A DNA stretch of 64,000 nucleotides from Telmatactis stephensoni. Taxonomy: Eukaryota; Cnidaria; Anthozoa; Actiniaria; Isophelliidae. The notes beneath the pieces were generated by a model. The model was given only the letters and a program-made list of their open reading frames with translations, was not told the origin of the DNA and searched no databases. Shown here piece by piece: positions 24,871 through 35,562 of this stretch. The stretch's first letter is position 1; each line of letters begins with the position of its first letter. The translations under genes and the position numbers were made by a program. Location of the stretch: the NCBI GenBank assembly GCA_029948255.1, contig JALIZF010001611.1:248001-312000 (forward strand), in the 5' to 3' direction.

Positions 24871-25935
24871 AGATGATGGGATTAAAAAGAAATTTGAGTT
24901 TTCAATAGACTTTCAGATTTTCTTTGTATGTACTGTATTGTCTGTACTTTCTATTTCAAATGATTGAATCCAATATGTACATAAACTTGGATGTAAGTGC
25001 TAATTAAGGCGGGGAATGACCAACACCACTTCACTGAGCTGTCAATAGTAGTTTCCAACGCCAATACTCATAATTACTGTCATTATCACATCAAACAGAC
25101 TGATTCAAAATTTAGGTCCAAGACCGTTTTTAAGGTTAAATCTTGGTGTATATTGAGTCTCATATAAGTCACAGAACTGTGAATTTGTATGTACTTCTGG
25201 GAGTCATTAAAACAGGAAAATGGAATGGAATGCATGACAGGTAGTCACGTTTTGCTTAAATGTTTTCAAATGTCTGCTTTGTTCGCATGTCTGGTGACAA
25301 AATCTAGAGACAAAACCTGTTGAATTGATACTAATAGTTTTGTTTGTACTATCTAACAGGAAAAAATTCTCAAATTTATATGTATTTATAACGTCATTTC
25401 TAAAGAATTACGTAATGCAATGACATGCTCTGACTTCCTTCTCCATCCATTCCCCAACACGTGGGGCTATGACGCAATCGCCACGACTGAAAACATCCAC
25501 CTGGTAGCTGACAAGTGACCAATATTCTAGTAGCAGCTGTATGACAAATGACTCATGTGTCGCAGTCAACTTAGTTATGTCACAAAACCGTCTAAAACCG
25601 GGTCAAGTGATTTTGTACCTTTATGCACTCTCGCCGTCAGACAGTGGTACTTTTACTGAAATTGGTGCCAAACTGAGATTTTGTATGTTGTATTAGTACC
25701 TTTCAAACCGGTGATATACGCTGCTCATCATTGCACTCCATCGTAATGAACTTCCGTGCGTTTTTGGCAATAATGATATTTTTTGATTTTCTAGAAGCGC
25801 CCTATCACGAGCTTGCGTAATGTAAATATGACAGCAAACTAGTGAGTATAAAAAAGCAGCATGAATAACTAAACTGGTACAGCTGAACACAAATAGTGAG
25901 CTTGCGCTCGATTGTTAATGTATAGAAACACCAAG

Positions 25936-26815
25936 GCAAATTATTTAACAAATAGAACAGCTTTTTCCGTGCTCCGTAATACAGCACGCAGGAAGTGACG
26001 AGAGCACGAAAGAAGTGTAAGGAGAGCACAAGACGTAGGCGAGTGCTCTCCACTTCTTGAGTGCTCTCGGCACTTCCTAAGTGCTGTGTTAACGACGTTC
26101 GCGGGCAATTGAATTTGTGATGTCATTTTAATGAAATTTCGCATACTGATACTGTATGATATACACTTTGAATAAACGAAATAAAAAAGAGGGGGTACCG
26201 TATTCGTTTTCGAGCTATGAGCCGTACAATTTTGACGAAATTACCAAAGAACAGCGCGCAAAATACGCTATACGCGTAGGGCGAGAAAATGGATACTAAA
26301 AATATAAAACGCATCTTAAACGACCAGAAATTTCATCTGCAGTTGTATGAGACTATTGTTGACAACAATGTTTGGTCATTTAAGCATGAATGAATCTCTC
26401 TGAGTTTTGACGAGTGATTTTTTCCGTGCGCTGCTGTTGAAATCGGCGTTGTTCGATGAGACGAAGGGGTGTAATTTTTAGCGAAAAAACGTTGTCATTA
26501 AGTCCCTTGTGATGAGAATTTCTTCTTTTTCAGAAATGTTGTATTACTCCAAAATACCTTTCTTTTAAGACTTAAAAAAGTGGGGGTCACCTTAGTGCTC
26601 TCGGCACTTCCTAAGTGCTGTGTTAATGAACGGAGCACGAAAAAAGATGTTCTATTCGTTTTATTTCGTTTTTCTCCGTACAGAAATTCAAAAGGTGCGC
26701 GCGCGGTCGGGCTCGCGCTGCTGACCAGAACGGTGCTCCGTTCTCTGATAAAGCACAGCTTTCAGCCAATCAGAGCGCGCGTATCGACAAGGGTATATAA
26801 TAAAACTCTATAATA
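25936..26815. mobile_element. interspersed repeat, inverted relative to the copy at 45012-45372
   Basis: The left end (AACAAATAGAACAGCTTTTTCCG...ACAGCACGCAGGAAGTGACG) and right end (CCAATCAGAGCGCGCGTATCGACAAGGGTAT) match the reverse complement of both ends of the 45012-45372 repeat. This copy is longer by an internal segment of about 0.5 kb. The internal CACTTC/GAAGTG-rich palindrome resembles a foldback element. No transposase is seen. Confidence 0.6.
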
Positions 26816-27240
26816 TGCTAATTCATTTGTTCAGAGTTAAAGAATAACCGCGACTACTGGGACCGAATTAATCGGGATAATTGAATTTCGCCTTGCTTTT
26901 TCTGTAATTTCGATCAGTGAGAATTAATGCGGTTTAAAGATTGTCGATATTTTGGTACTTGACATCGTAAAACAAAATTTCATTGGTATTAGGTAAGTCC
27001 ATAATACTTCATGCTCCTTTCTTGGAGGCTAATCATAAATTGGAATAAAAAGAACAGTTCCAACTTATATGACATGAAGCTAGTATGAGTTAAACAAGTA
27101 AGCACAAAAGACAACAAAACTGGAAAGAACTGGCAGCCAAGGTGTCTGATCCCCCCAAAATGTTTTGAACATTTTCTAGATAAAATACATGAACATTTTC
27201 TAGATAAAATACATGTATCTACTGTTTTGAATCCTTCAGT

Positions 27241-27303
27241 GCCCATCGATAAAAGTTTCGTCTAACTCAGACTCAGTGTGAGTGATGAAATCTTTATCGA
27301 TGG
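27241..27303. promoter_or_regulatory. palindrome upstream of methyltransferase copy 2
   Basis: The arms CCCATCGATAAA and TTTATCGATGGG enclose about 40 bases that contain ACTCAGACTCAGTGTGAGTG. It lies about 100 bp before the start codon at 27403. It could be a cis-regulatory palindrome or a small repeat; sequence alone does not decide. Confidence 0.3.
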
Positions 27304-27402
27304 GACCATCCAGTGCGATATGTAATCTAGAAACGCCGCTAAGTCACGTACTGATATGCCCTAAATTATAAGACTATTCAGACCAACAGTCGTACCTCAA
27401 GC

Positions 27403-29867
27403 ATGGAGGATGCATCAGAAATGAGTGAGTTAAGTAGTTCGGCACCAGTTCCTCGAAAAGTCTTGGATATTCTACACGGTTACAACGCTACACAGTGTCT
27501 GCTTACCGCCTGCGAGTTGGGAATCTTTGATGCATTATCTGTACAACCGAAGTCTTCTAAATCATTGGCACAGCAGCTTTTTCTTAACGAAGATGCCACA
27601 GCCAGAATCTTGGACGTTTTGGTCAGTCTTGAGTTGATAGAGAGCCACCAAAATACAGAGGGTGAACGGCTTTACATAAATAGCCTATTTGCCGACTGTT
27701 TGACTAAGAATAGTCCATTGGACTTTGTAAAGCGAGTGAATTGCTTCCATGGTACTGAGAGGCCACTTTTCCAGAGTCTTACCAAGGCAGTTCGCGAGGG
27801 AACGAACAGATGGGAGCAAGCTTTCAATTTGTCTGGTGTACAAGCATTTAACGCCCTGTATAACAATCACAAAAACCTCATGAACTTTATGGAGCTGATG
27901 AGAGGATACATCAAGCCAGCTGCTTCAATTTTTGTCTCCTGTTTTGATTTAAGTCGCTTTAAGAAAATGTGCGATTTGGGAGGTAAATATACAACACTTA
28001 AACAGGCTCTGGAGATTGAGAAGGGATGCGAAGGGAAAAGAAGAGCTTCTGTTCAATATCATGAGCCGGGCGGAATTCTTTAAAACTGGGCGTTGTGTGC
28101 ATGTAATTCATACGAAATGTCATTATCTGACCAAAATCTCCCAAAGGGGATGTGAAGGGACCTATGATTTATATCGAAGGGGAGGGGGGAGGGGAGGAGG
28201 ATCAGGGGGAGGGAGAGGAGCAATATAAATATCATTGCTACGGTTGTACTCGCTCTTGTTTGATGATGTCGTGATGACGTTATCACTTTCCGAAGTTGGG
28301 TGTCGTCAACTTAACTTGTTCACGAAGATTCATGTTCGCCTTCCATTGTTTTTTAGCAACTACATATAATTTCCCTAGCAACGGGCAAAATAAATATGTC
28401 GGCACCCTTAAAGTATGTAAAACCTTTATATAAAATCGGTGTTTTAACAATTTTCATTGAGCAATGAATTTGAACAATTCATGATATCTCGCGTTTAGTT
28501 TATTAGTATTTTGAAATGTTTGTCTTTAAACACGTTTTAATTTCCTTTTTAATTTTTAGTGCGACAATCACTGATTCTGATCATGTGATCATGAAAACAC
28601 ATGTTCGCAACCAGTTCGGCCGTGTGGTAAGACGATAGTCGGCACGGTCGGCAAGCCGGGATCGGAAATGGTCGATAATCAGATCGGAGACCGTCGGGAA
28701 TGATCGGAAACGTTCGGTAATGAACCGGAACGTTGAGATATTAGGTGACGATAAACAGCCGGAGTGACCGAGAATATCGACGATAGTTGCAGACCGTTCA
28801 GAATATATTTGATGATTAAATTCATATTATAACCAGTATTACTTTAATGTTAACAGGTTGTACAGGGGACATTGCTTATGCAGCTTGTAGAGCTTACCCT
28901 GATATGAAAATCACAGTCCTGGATCTTCCACCAGTAGTCGACTGTTCGTCGCACTTTACTCCCACACTGGACGAGTGTCCCAATCAAAACAATGTGAGTT
29001 TCGTAGCAGGAGACTTTTTTGAGCCCACATTACCACCCGCTGACCTGTACGTACTGACGCATGTCCTCCATAGTTGGAGCGAAGAAAAGATTGATATTTT
29101 ACTGGAAAACGTTTTTAAAAACTTGCCCTCAGGTAGGATGCGGTTATTTACTGTAAATATGATATACTTACTAACGCTCGCATATCTCTCTATATTGTGA
29201 TATAAACATGATGGCAGATGTAGAGCACAAGAAAAGGAAACGTAGGAGCACGAAGTGTAGTCGAGCGTTTCTCAGAATATACACCTATTTCAATAAAGGT
29301 TGTCGTACAAAAGGTCTCAAGCCTGCGCGACAAGACCGAAAAGTCTGTGGGTAGTAGGTAAAAATTCTTTTTTCAGGTTTGGTATTAATTTTAGCATCAG
29401 CAAGTGAAGTTCTTTAGTGTTTAAGCTCAAGGCAAGCTATTTTGAGTTGTCGTATGGCTGATTTGTGTAGTTTTATAGCTCTAGTATTTTCTACCCATAC
29501 TCCCTTTCGGGTGAGTCGCGTAAGCTTTTGCCGACAACATTAATTGAAATAGGTATATAAGAAGTATCATTTATCGTAATAATTAATAATTAATAATAAT
29601 AATGATAATAATAATTAATAATTTATCTCCCTCTATCTTACAGGTGGAGGTATTTTGATAGGAGAATCTCTCTTGTACGATGACAAATCTGGTCCATTGT
29701 ACGTTCAATATTTGTCCCTTCTTATGCTGGTCACGTGTGAAGATGGTGCTCGCGAGGGATCTGGGGCCGAGTACACGCTGTTGCTAGGGAAACACGGGTT
29801 TAATAATATCCAGATAAAGTTGACCGACACTAACATTATAGACGCTGTTTTGGCAGTGAAACCTTGA
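27403..29867 (+). CDS. ASMT-like O-methyltransferase, copy 2
   Basis: Exons 27403-27982, 28857-29132 and 29644-29867 (stop), with the same phases and the same exon 2 and 3 lengths (276 and 224 nt) as copy 1; 359 residues. Exon 1 encodes the dimerisation domain (LHGYNATQCLLTACELGIFD; LFLNEDATARILDVLVSLEL) and is strongly diverged from copy 1. Exon 2 is almost identical to copy 1, with ITVLDLPPVV and the SAM motif DLGGCTGDIAYAA. The catalytic motif here is THVLHSWSEEK: the His base is kept, but the usual neighbouring Asp of HDW is Ser. Exon 3 (GGILIGESLLYDDKSGP) has diverged again. No upstream in-frame start is needed; ATG at 27403 is the first after the promoter palindrome. Substrate unknown. 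Activity may differ from copy 1 because of the Asp to Ser change. Confidence 0.9.
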
Positions 29868-30387
29868 CAATCATGTAGTCATCGCATCGTCATTATCATC
29901 ACCACTACCGACATGTTTGAACTTCATTGTCGGCAGACCATTTTCGGTTGGAATAAATTGCAATATTTTATGAATCATGCGGCTATATGTATTACATATG
30001 AAAATACAAATGAAAAGTATGAAAGTAAATGCTTGTTTTTGTCTTAGCTCGTAAGCTCCTCATTTTGTTATTCAGAAATTAAAATTTTGTATTGAGCTAA
30101 AACAATTATTCGAATTCCGGCATACTTGTACAAGATTTACTTATGGATTTAGCATGCAATCGTTCTTTAATCGACTTTTAATAGGTACTAGAGCGAATAC
30201 CTTTTAATTTACATTTAAGATGTTACAAATGTTCAAAGACCTTCAAATCCGTGTTGGCCTGGTTTGGTCCTAACACTACGATGCAGTACTTGGCAAATCT
30301 TGTTGTTGCAGTTCATCGCGAAGTTCTACATGACAATCTGAGCATTTTTGTTTAATTATATATTCTGCGTCTCTAAACTGTGATGTA

Positions 30388-31960
30388 CTAACAGACAATT
30401 CTGACCGACGAAGAGTCTGCATGCGTAGTATCGTTTTCTATGTCACTATCTTCATTTTCTTCCAAAGTACCGTCAAGTCGATTCTGATTTTGAGGAAATC
30501 TTTTGGGGCTTCGGTTGTTGTTACGGTTGTCTTCTAACTCAATGGTGTCCTGAGTGTCCGTACGGCCCGTGGGGGCCCCCTGTGCTTGTGACATTTCCAG
30601 TTCGAATTCCATGGCTGCTTTTTTTTCAGCATCAAGATATTCAAACATATCTTCTTTACGCTCTGTATGTTCTTTACGCGCTTCTCTACTTTTAGTAGCA
30701 AGTTGTGAAAACATACTCTTTCGCCTTTCTTTACGACGAGGCGCCGAACCATCGTCTTTTCCCAAAGCCTCTGATTCCATATATGAGAGATGATCTACGG
30801 CATCCTTCACTGTTTTTCTCTTAGCGCTTACAGTAAATATCAAAATGCATGCAATAACTTCACTTAGTCGATTAGCAGTTTGTAGTGCCCACCAACTCCA
30901 GGCATCGACAAATTTGACATCAGAATACACACCAAACACCCCAAAACTGCTGTAGATCGTAATAATGGCAAGACCATAGTTCGCTACTCCTGATGCATAG
31001 ATTAGAAACACGTAATATTTGTCTTTGCTCTCTTTCTTTGGTTTATGACCAAACAGTTTCTTATCTAACACATAACCAAGTCTTATATAACCAGTACCAA
31101 GAAGAGAACCCCAAGATACGTAAAACATTTGGCAAAATAGAATCATTCCTTTGGCAGAGACGTACTCAGACACAACAAAATCAGAGATGACGACAAACAC
31201 AAAATGAGTTGTTACAATGGCGGTTATGACCCAGCCTTTTTGTAGAACTTGTAGAGTTATTTTTTGTCGACTTGTCTCAAGAAGCGCTAGAATGATTAAC
31301 GAATCAGAAGCCGTTAAGCAGGGACCGCCTATGGACCACATTAGTCGCATGAGCTGAAGTGCATTGATTAAGCTCCCTTGGAAATAAGGGTCCAGGTACA
31401 GAATAAAAGCCCTCGTCGAACAAAACAGACAAACCATGGCATTGAGGCTGACACTCAGGTACTTCTTGTCCAGTCCCTCGTACACATGAATTGTAACGTA
31501 GTACGCTGCATAGAAGGCCATTAACAAGTAACATGTAGCAAATCCATAGATATGAATCTCCCAAGCACTTTTCCATGTTTTGTACGCTTCCTTCCAGAAC
31601 GGCCCTGGTTCTGGCCACAATTCGGCTTCAACTTCAGGCTCTGGTACCGATGTTGAGTTGTCCTCTGGTTCTGGTTCAAACTTTGGCTCGTTTGTAGGTG
31701 ATGCTGGCTCGTTTACTGGCTCCCCCTCGGCCTGGGCACTGTATTCTACAATAAACACAAAACTGGTCATGAACGTACATGGCGGGGTGGGGTGGGAGGA
31801 GGGATGCGCGTGCTGACAAAGGCTGAAGGCGCGGACACACAAACTCGACTCTACAGCTGTTATACGTACCAAGAGACCATAACACTAAGAGAGCGAAACT
31901 CAGTATTGATGTCTGTGCGATGTTCGTGGCGGCTAAGGCTATTTTTAGAAACTTCGCCAT
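30388..31960 (-). CDS. PRRT3/4-like seven-transmembrane protein
   Basis: Two coding exons, 31870-31960 and 30388-31745, with matching phase; 482 residues. Exon 1 encodes a signal peptide (MAKFLKIALAATNIAQTSI...). Exon 2 starts with an acidic, Pro/Glu-rich extracellular segment, then KSAWEIHIYGFATCYLLMAF (TM1), a RAFILYLDPYFQG loop, a PCLTASDSLIILALLE TM3 and TM4-TM7, ending before ILIFTVSAKRKT. A charged cytoplasmic tail with RRKERRKSMFSQL and Asn/Asp-rich runs follows. The YLDPY and GGPCLTA motifs match the membrane domain shared by vertebrate PRRT3 and PRRT4, whose function is poorly known. The signal-peptide exon lies in a palindrome (31868-32164). Family assignment is by remembered motif resemblance only. 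Confidence 0.78.
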
Positions 31961-32164
31961 CGCGCGCGCAAGGCTCTCTAACCGTGATAGAATTTGATTT
32001 TTGACGTGCGCGCGAACGGGACCGTTTGCTTTCGGCTTTTGAATTCTATTGTTTAAGAGCCTTGCGCGCGCGATGGCGAAGTTACTTAAAATAGCCTTAG
32101 CCGCCACGAGCATCACACAGACATCAATACTGAGTTTCGCTCTCTTAGTATTATGGTCTCTTGA
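31868..32164. repeat. large palindrome duplicating the PRRT-like signal-peptide exon
   Basis: The left arm (31868-31988) and right arm (32049-32164) are inverted copies of about 115 bp with roughly ten mismatches; the spacer is about 60 bp. Each arm reads as MAK.LKIALAAT on the outward strand, so a near-identical signal peptide can be translated in both directions. The left arm keeps a splice donor (CTTG|GTACGT); the right arm has CTTGACGTGC and no donor at that position. Confidence 0.85.
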
Positions 32165-32309
32165 CGTGCAATGTTACGAGGGTGGACACACGCTGCGCAT
32201 ACAGCGCGTAATATCACAGGAAAAGATGTGTCTCGTGTCCCGATCTTTAAAGGGATTTTTAACCGGCCGTTACCTCGTATGTGACCTGAAAGTAATGTTT
32301 GCCTTCTGA
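32072..32309 (+). other. divergent reading frame with duplicated signal peptide, status unclear
   Basis: From ATG at 32072 the frame encodes a signal peptide almost identical to that of the PRRT-like protein, then DVQCYEGGHTLRIQRVISQE and a short Cys-containing tail to a stop at 32309. No family is convincing. It could be a small secreted protein, the first exon of another gene, or only the mirror image made by the inverted duplication. Confidence 0.3.
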
Positions 32310-35300
32310 ACGTTGTCGTCGATACTGGAGCCAGCCAACTTGTAAACAAACTACAAATAAACTAGAAAGACGAAACAAAATCCTTTCTATTTGTTTTGGA
32401 ATTATTTTAAAAGAGGGAATGTGTAGAAATTTGGACTAAAAATCGAGCGAAACAACTTGGGAAATTTAATGCAGTGACTGTTCAAACGAATTAAAAAAAT
32501 CTGAGCACTCTGAAAGTGCTCGCAAGTCCTGCACAAGACAATGTAAGTTAATTGCCGGTCAAAACTTGCGTTGACTTGCAAAGACTTACGTTTCCTATAT
32601 TTAATCTGCGCGTGCGCGTCTAGACCACAGGAATCCCAAGCAGTACTTTTAGAATTTTTATCAATAGATTCACGTCATATCCTTGTCCTACATATTGAGC
32701 ATTGGTGCAAACACGAAAGCACTTAATGGCAGGCGACAGAATCGAATATACTACAATGTCCTCAAACTGACTTTTGAAGACTAAATTTGGCTTAGTTTTC
32801 GCCCAAAGAGTTTCTTCGGGATTGGTTCATAAGTCGCGTATGCGTGGTTCATTTTACCGCGGTGTCCATTTGATCTACCAAGAACCGTTAGACGATTAGG
32901 GATGGCAATATGATTGCGGGACTCGCGCAGAAAAGTACCCATGTATTGAGCTATTCAGATCAGCTCGGTTTGATATTATTTGACTAGCGTCAATCAATTG
33001 AAATTATCTGACATAAATTATACTACTTACGATTACCAGCACGAAGGCCTTCATCTGGAAGAGCACTCGCTCGTCTTCTTGGCTGTACTAGTAGACACTG
33101 AAACCCAGAAACATTAAATAGACACGTGTTATTATCGTTTTCATTTTCTTTTCTTTTCTTTTCTTTTCTTCTCTGTTTATTTGTTTTCCTATTTCTCTTT
33201 TCTTTCTAATTATTTCTTTTAGGGTTTTAAATCCAGCAAAAGGTGAGAAGCTGAGCTGGTAGCCCGCGTATCCGACATTTCATTTTTTGGGGGGGAGGGG
33301 AGGGAAGGGGGCATATGTCCTGAACACTCGGTAGAATATTTGTCTTTACGGCGGGTATCAAGACTCCGTCAGGCGCCATTCAAATCAAGAAATTTCAAGC
33401 CTTGCTATTGGTAGCAAACAACAATAACAACGTAGAGAAATTGTTTCTGTACTAATTGAGACTTTGCGAGCGTGCTTTCCACGTTGAACGGTTTCTGCTC
33501 GAGCTGATGGGTTTAATTTGAACAGAACCGCAAAACAAAAGCAAAAAATAACAGTGATTTTAGGTTAAAACTTAATTTAAAGAAAACGAAGAAAGGTGTC
33601 GAATAATCTTGAAAAATATGCATCAAGATAAGAAAAAATCTAAATAAATATATTATTATTATGAAAAAGATTGTTACCTTATCGGTTAGACTGCTGTGTA
33701 GTTTTTTCTACGGTTCACAATATCCTGTTAGCAGAGATCTTTTTCTGAGCATCGCCGGGGAACGAGCGAGCAAGAGAAAAATCTCTCGCGGCCCAGGTTG
33801 AACATGCGCGAAGATGACGTAACAAAAGACAGCGATACCTTGCGAGCTGAGGAGGCTTGTCAACAGCGCGCAAAGCATGATGGTTAGGTGAAGTTTTTTT
33901 TTCCATTTCAATCGGCACTAGTGAAAAACGTTTCCCAATAGTCGGTTCCTTTTAAGTTCCATTGGCCATCTCAATTTAATTGCATTTTAATTCCTTTGCT
34001 TTTCCTACAATTACATTTTACTTTCTCGGTTACACTGTATTCTGTGATTCATACTGTATGTGAATGCTCATTATTTATTTATTTTTTATTTATATCTTTA
34101 TTTGTTTTCCATTTAGTGGAACCAATCGGCCAGAACGGCCTGATTTCGTATGACTGATACCAGCGATTAAAGTACATTAAGGCCAGGCTTGGAGCCAAAA
34201 TCTACAAAATACACTTATTTTTGTTACGAGCAAATTTCTGAACGAAAATTTACCAAACTTCGTCCATGAACAGACATGCATCTACTGATGATCCTTAAGT
34301 GATGATTTGGGAGTTTTAGTGGTCACGTGACCGGTAGTAGAGAAAAATCGTTTTTTTCTAAAATGGGGCCACGAGTTTTATTGACCAGCTAAAATTAATT
34401 CTTTTAAAAGCATTGCCATGTGGTACCTCAACATCCTACGCTTAGACATTAAGTTTATCATGGATAGTAAGCGAGATATTTAAAAATATAAAATAGTATC
34501 ATTTGGTCACGTGACCTGTTTTGTCGAGTAACTGCTTAAAGAAAGTTGAATGTCAAAATATCTAAGCGTACACTTATGAAGTGACAAAATTAAAACTTCA
34601 TAGTTTGGTCTGATCAGAAAATCTTCGTGATCGCCCCATTCACGAAAAACCATGTTCGTACTATAATTATCGTACTTGATGAGCAGAACTAGGAATTGAC
34701 AATGTACTCTGAGTGTACTCGTACTCTCATGTACTCATGACTCGTAAGTCAATTGGACAATCTACTGTAGAATGTATTCATTACATCTTTCTATGTTTTA
34801 GCAATTACCCGTAGAACTACCATTCGAATTCTCTACTTGTTCAACTATATATATATGCAGTTAGCTCTTAGCTACAATGTTGGACAAAACTCTTGAGACA
34901 ATTCAACATTTTTCTTACAAACTTGAGGTCGAATTGCGGAAGCAATCCTCCCTACTCCCTCCCTCACCCCCCGTCCCCCCCCCCCCCCCCCCCCCCACAC
35001 ACACACCTCAATGTTGCTGTCAACTCAAAATCAGGCCTGCTGTATGGGCAACCCTTTGAAACAATATTGAGAAGGGGGGAGGGGGATTGGCAATGTTTTC
35101 GCGATCTGTGTGGTAACGACCATGAATTGAGACCAAGATTTCTGCAAAAATTGGCACCGTCTCAACCAGTTTTGTGCACGATTGTAGCTTAAAAAATTAT
35201 GACTGTCTATAAAGTAAAAGAACTACCCCAAAAAGAGTCAAACTTGGATAAAATATTTTTCAAAATTCCAGTTATGAACTTACATCTGCAAAAATCTCCA

Positions 35301-35562
35301 TTAGAGTGATTTTATTGAACCCGTGAAAAAATAGTAACGGTATAACATTATCTACTAGTACTCAGCAGTTAGTCAACTTTTCAGTTTCACGGGTTAAATA
35401 AAAATCACTCTATAAACTATGGGTGATTCAAGTTGTTTTTAACCCACTATTTAAATGGTTTAATTTTTAGTTTTAAAAAACCTTTCAAATTGAAACTTAA
35501 ACTTGAAAATAACTTTTCTTGGCCCGTCAACGACCCGTAAATCATGCAGTCTATTAGACGTC
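32310..35562. other. intergenic between the PRRT-like gene and RTK1
   Basis: About 3.2 kb without a recognised exon. It holds a (CTTTT)n tract at about 33143-33175, a G-rich MITE end near 33260-33312, one arm of the 9958-10107 MITE at about 34107-34145, and a C-run followed by CA repeats (34976-35006). Open frames at 33708-33918 look like repeat sequence. Confidence 0.5.

Larger units (their letters stand above)
24871..27402. other. intergenic between the two methyltransferases
   Basis: About 2.5 kb. It holds the repeat element at 25936-26815 and, just upstream of copy 2, an inverted repeat (CCCATCGATAAA at 27241-27252 and TTTATCGATGGG at 27292-27303). No exon recognised. Long minus-strand open frames here fall inside the repeat. 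Confidence 0.5.

Noticed and set aside
33708..33918. Small secreted-looking protein on minus
   Set aside because: Two overlapping frames are equally open, no splice partner is visible, and the sequence resembles a dispersed repeat.
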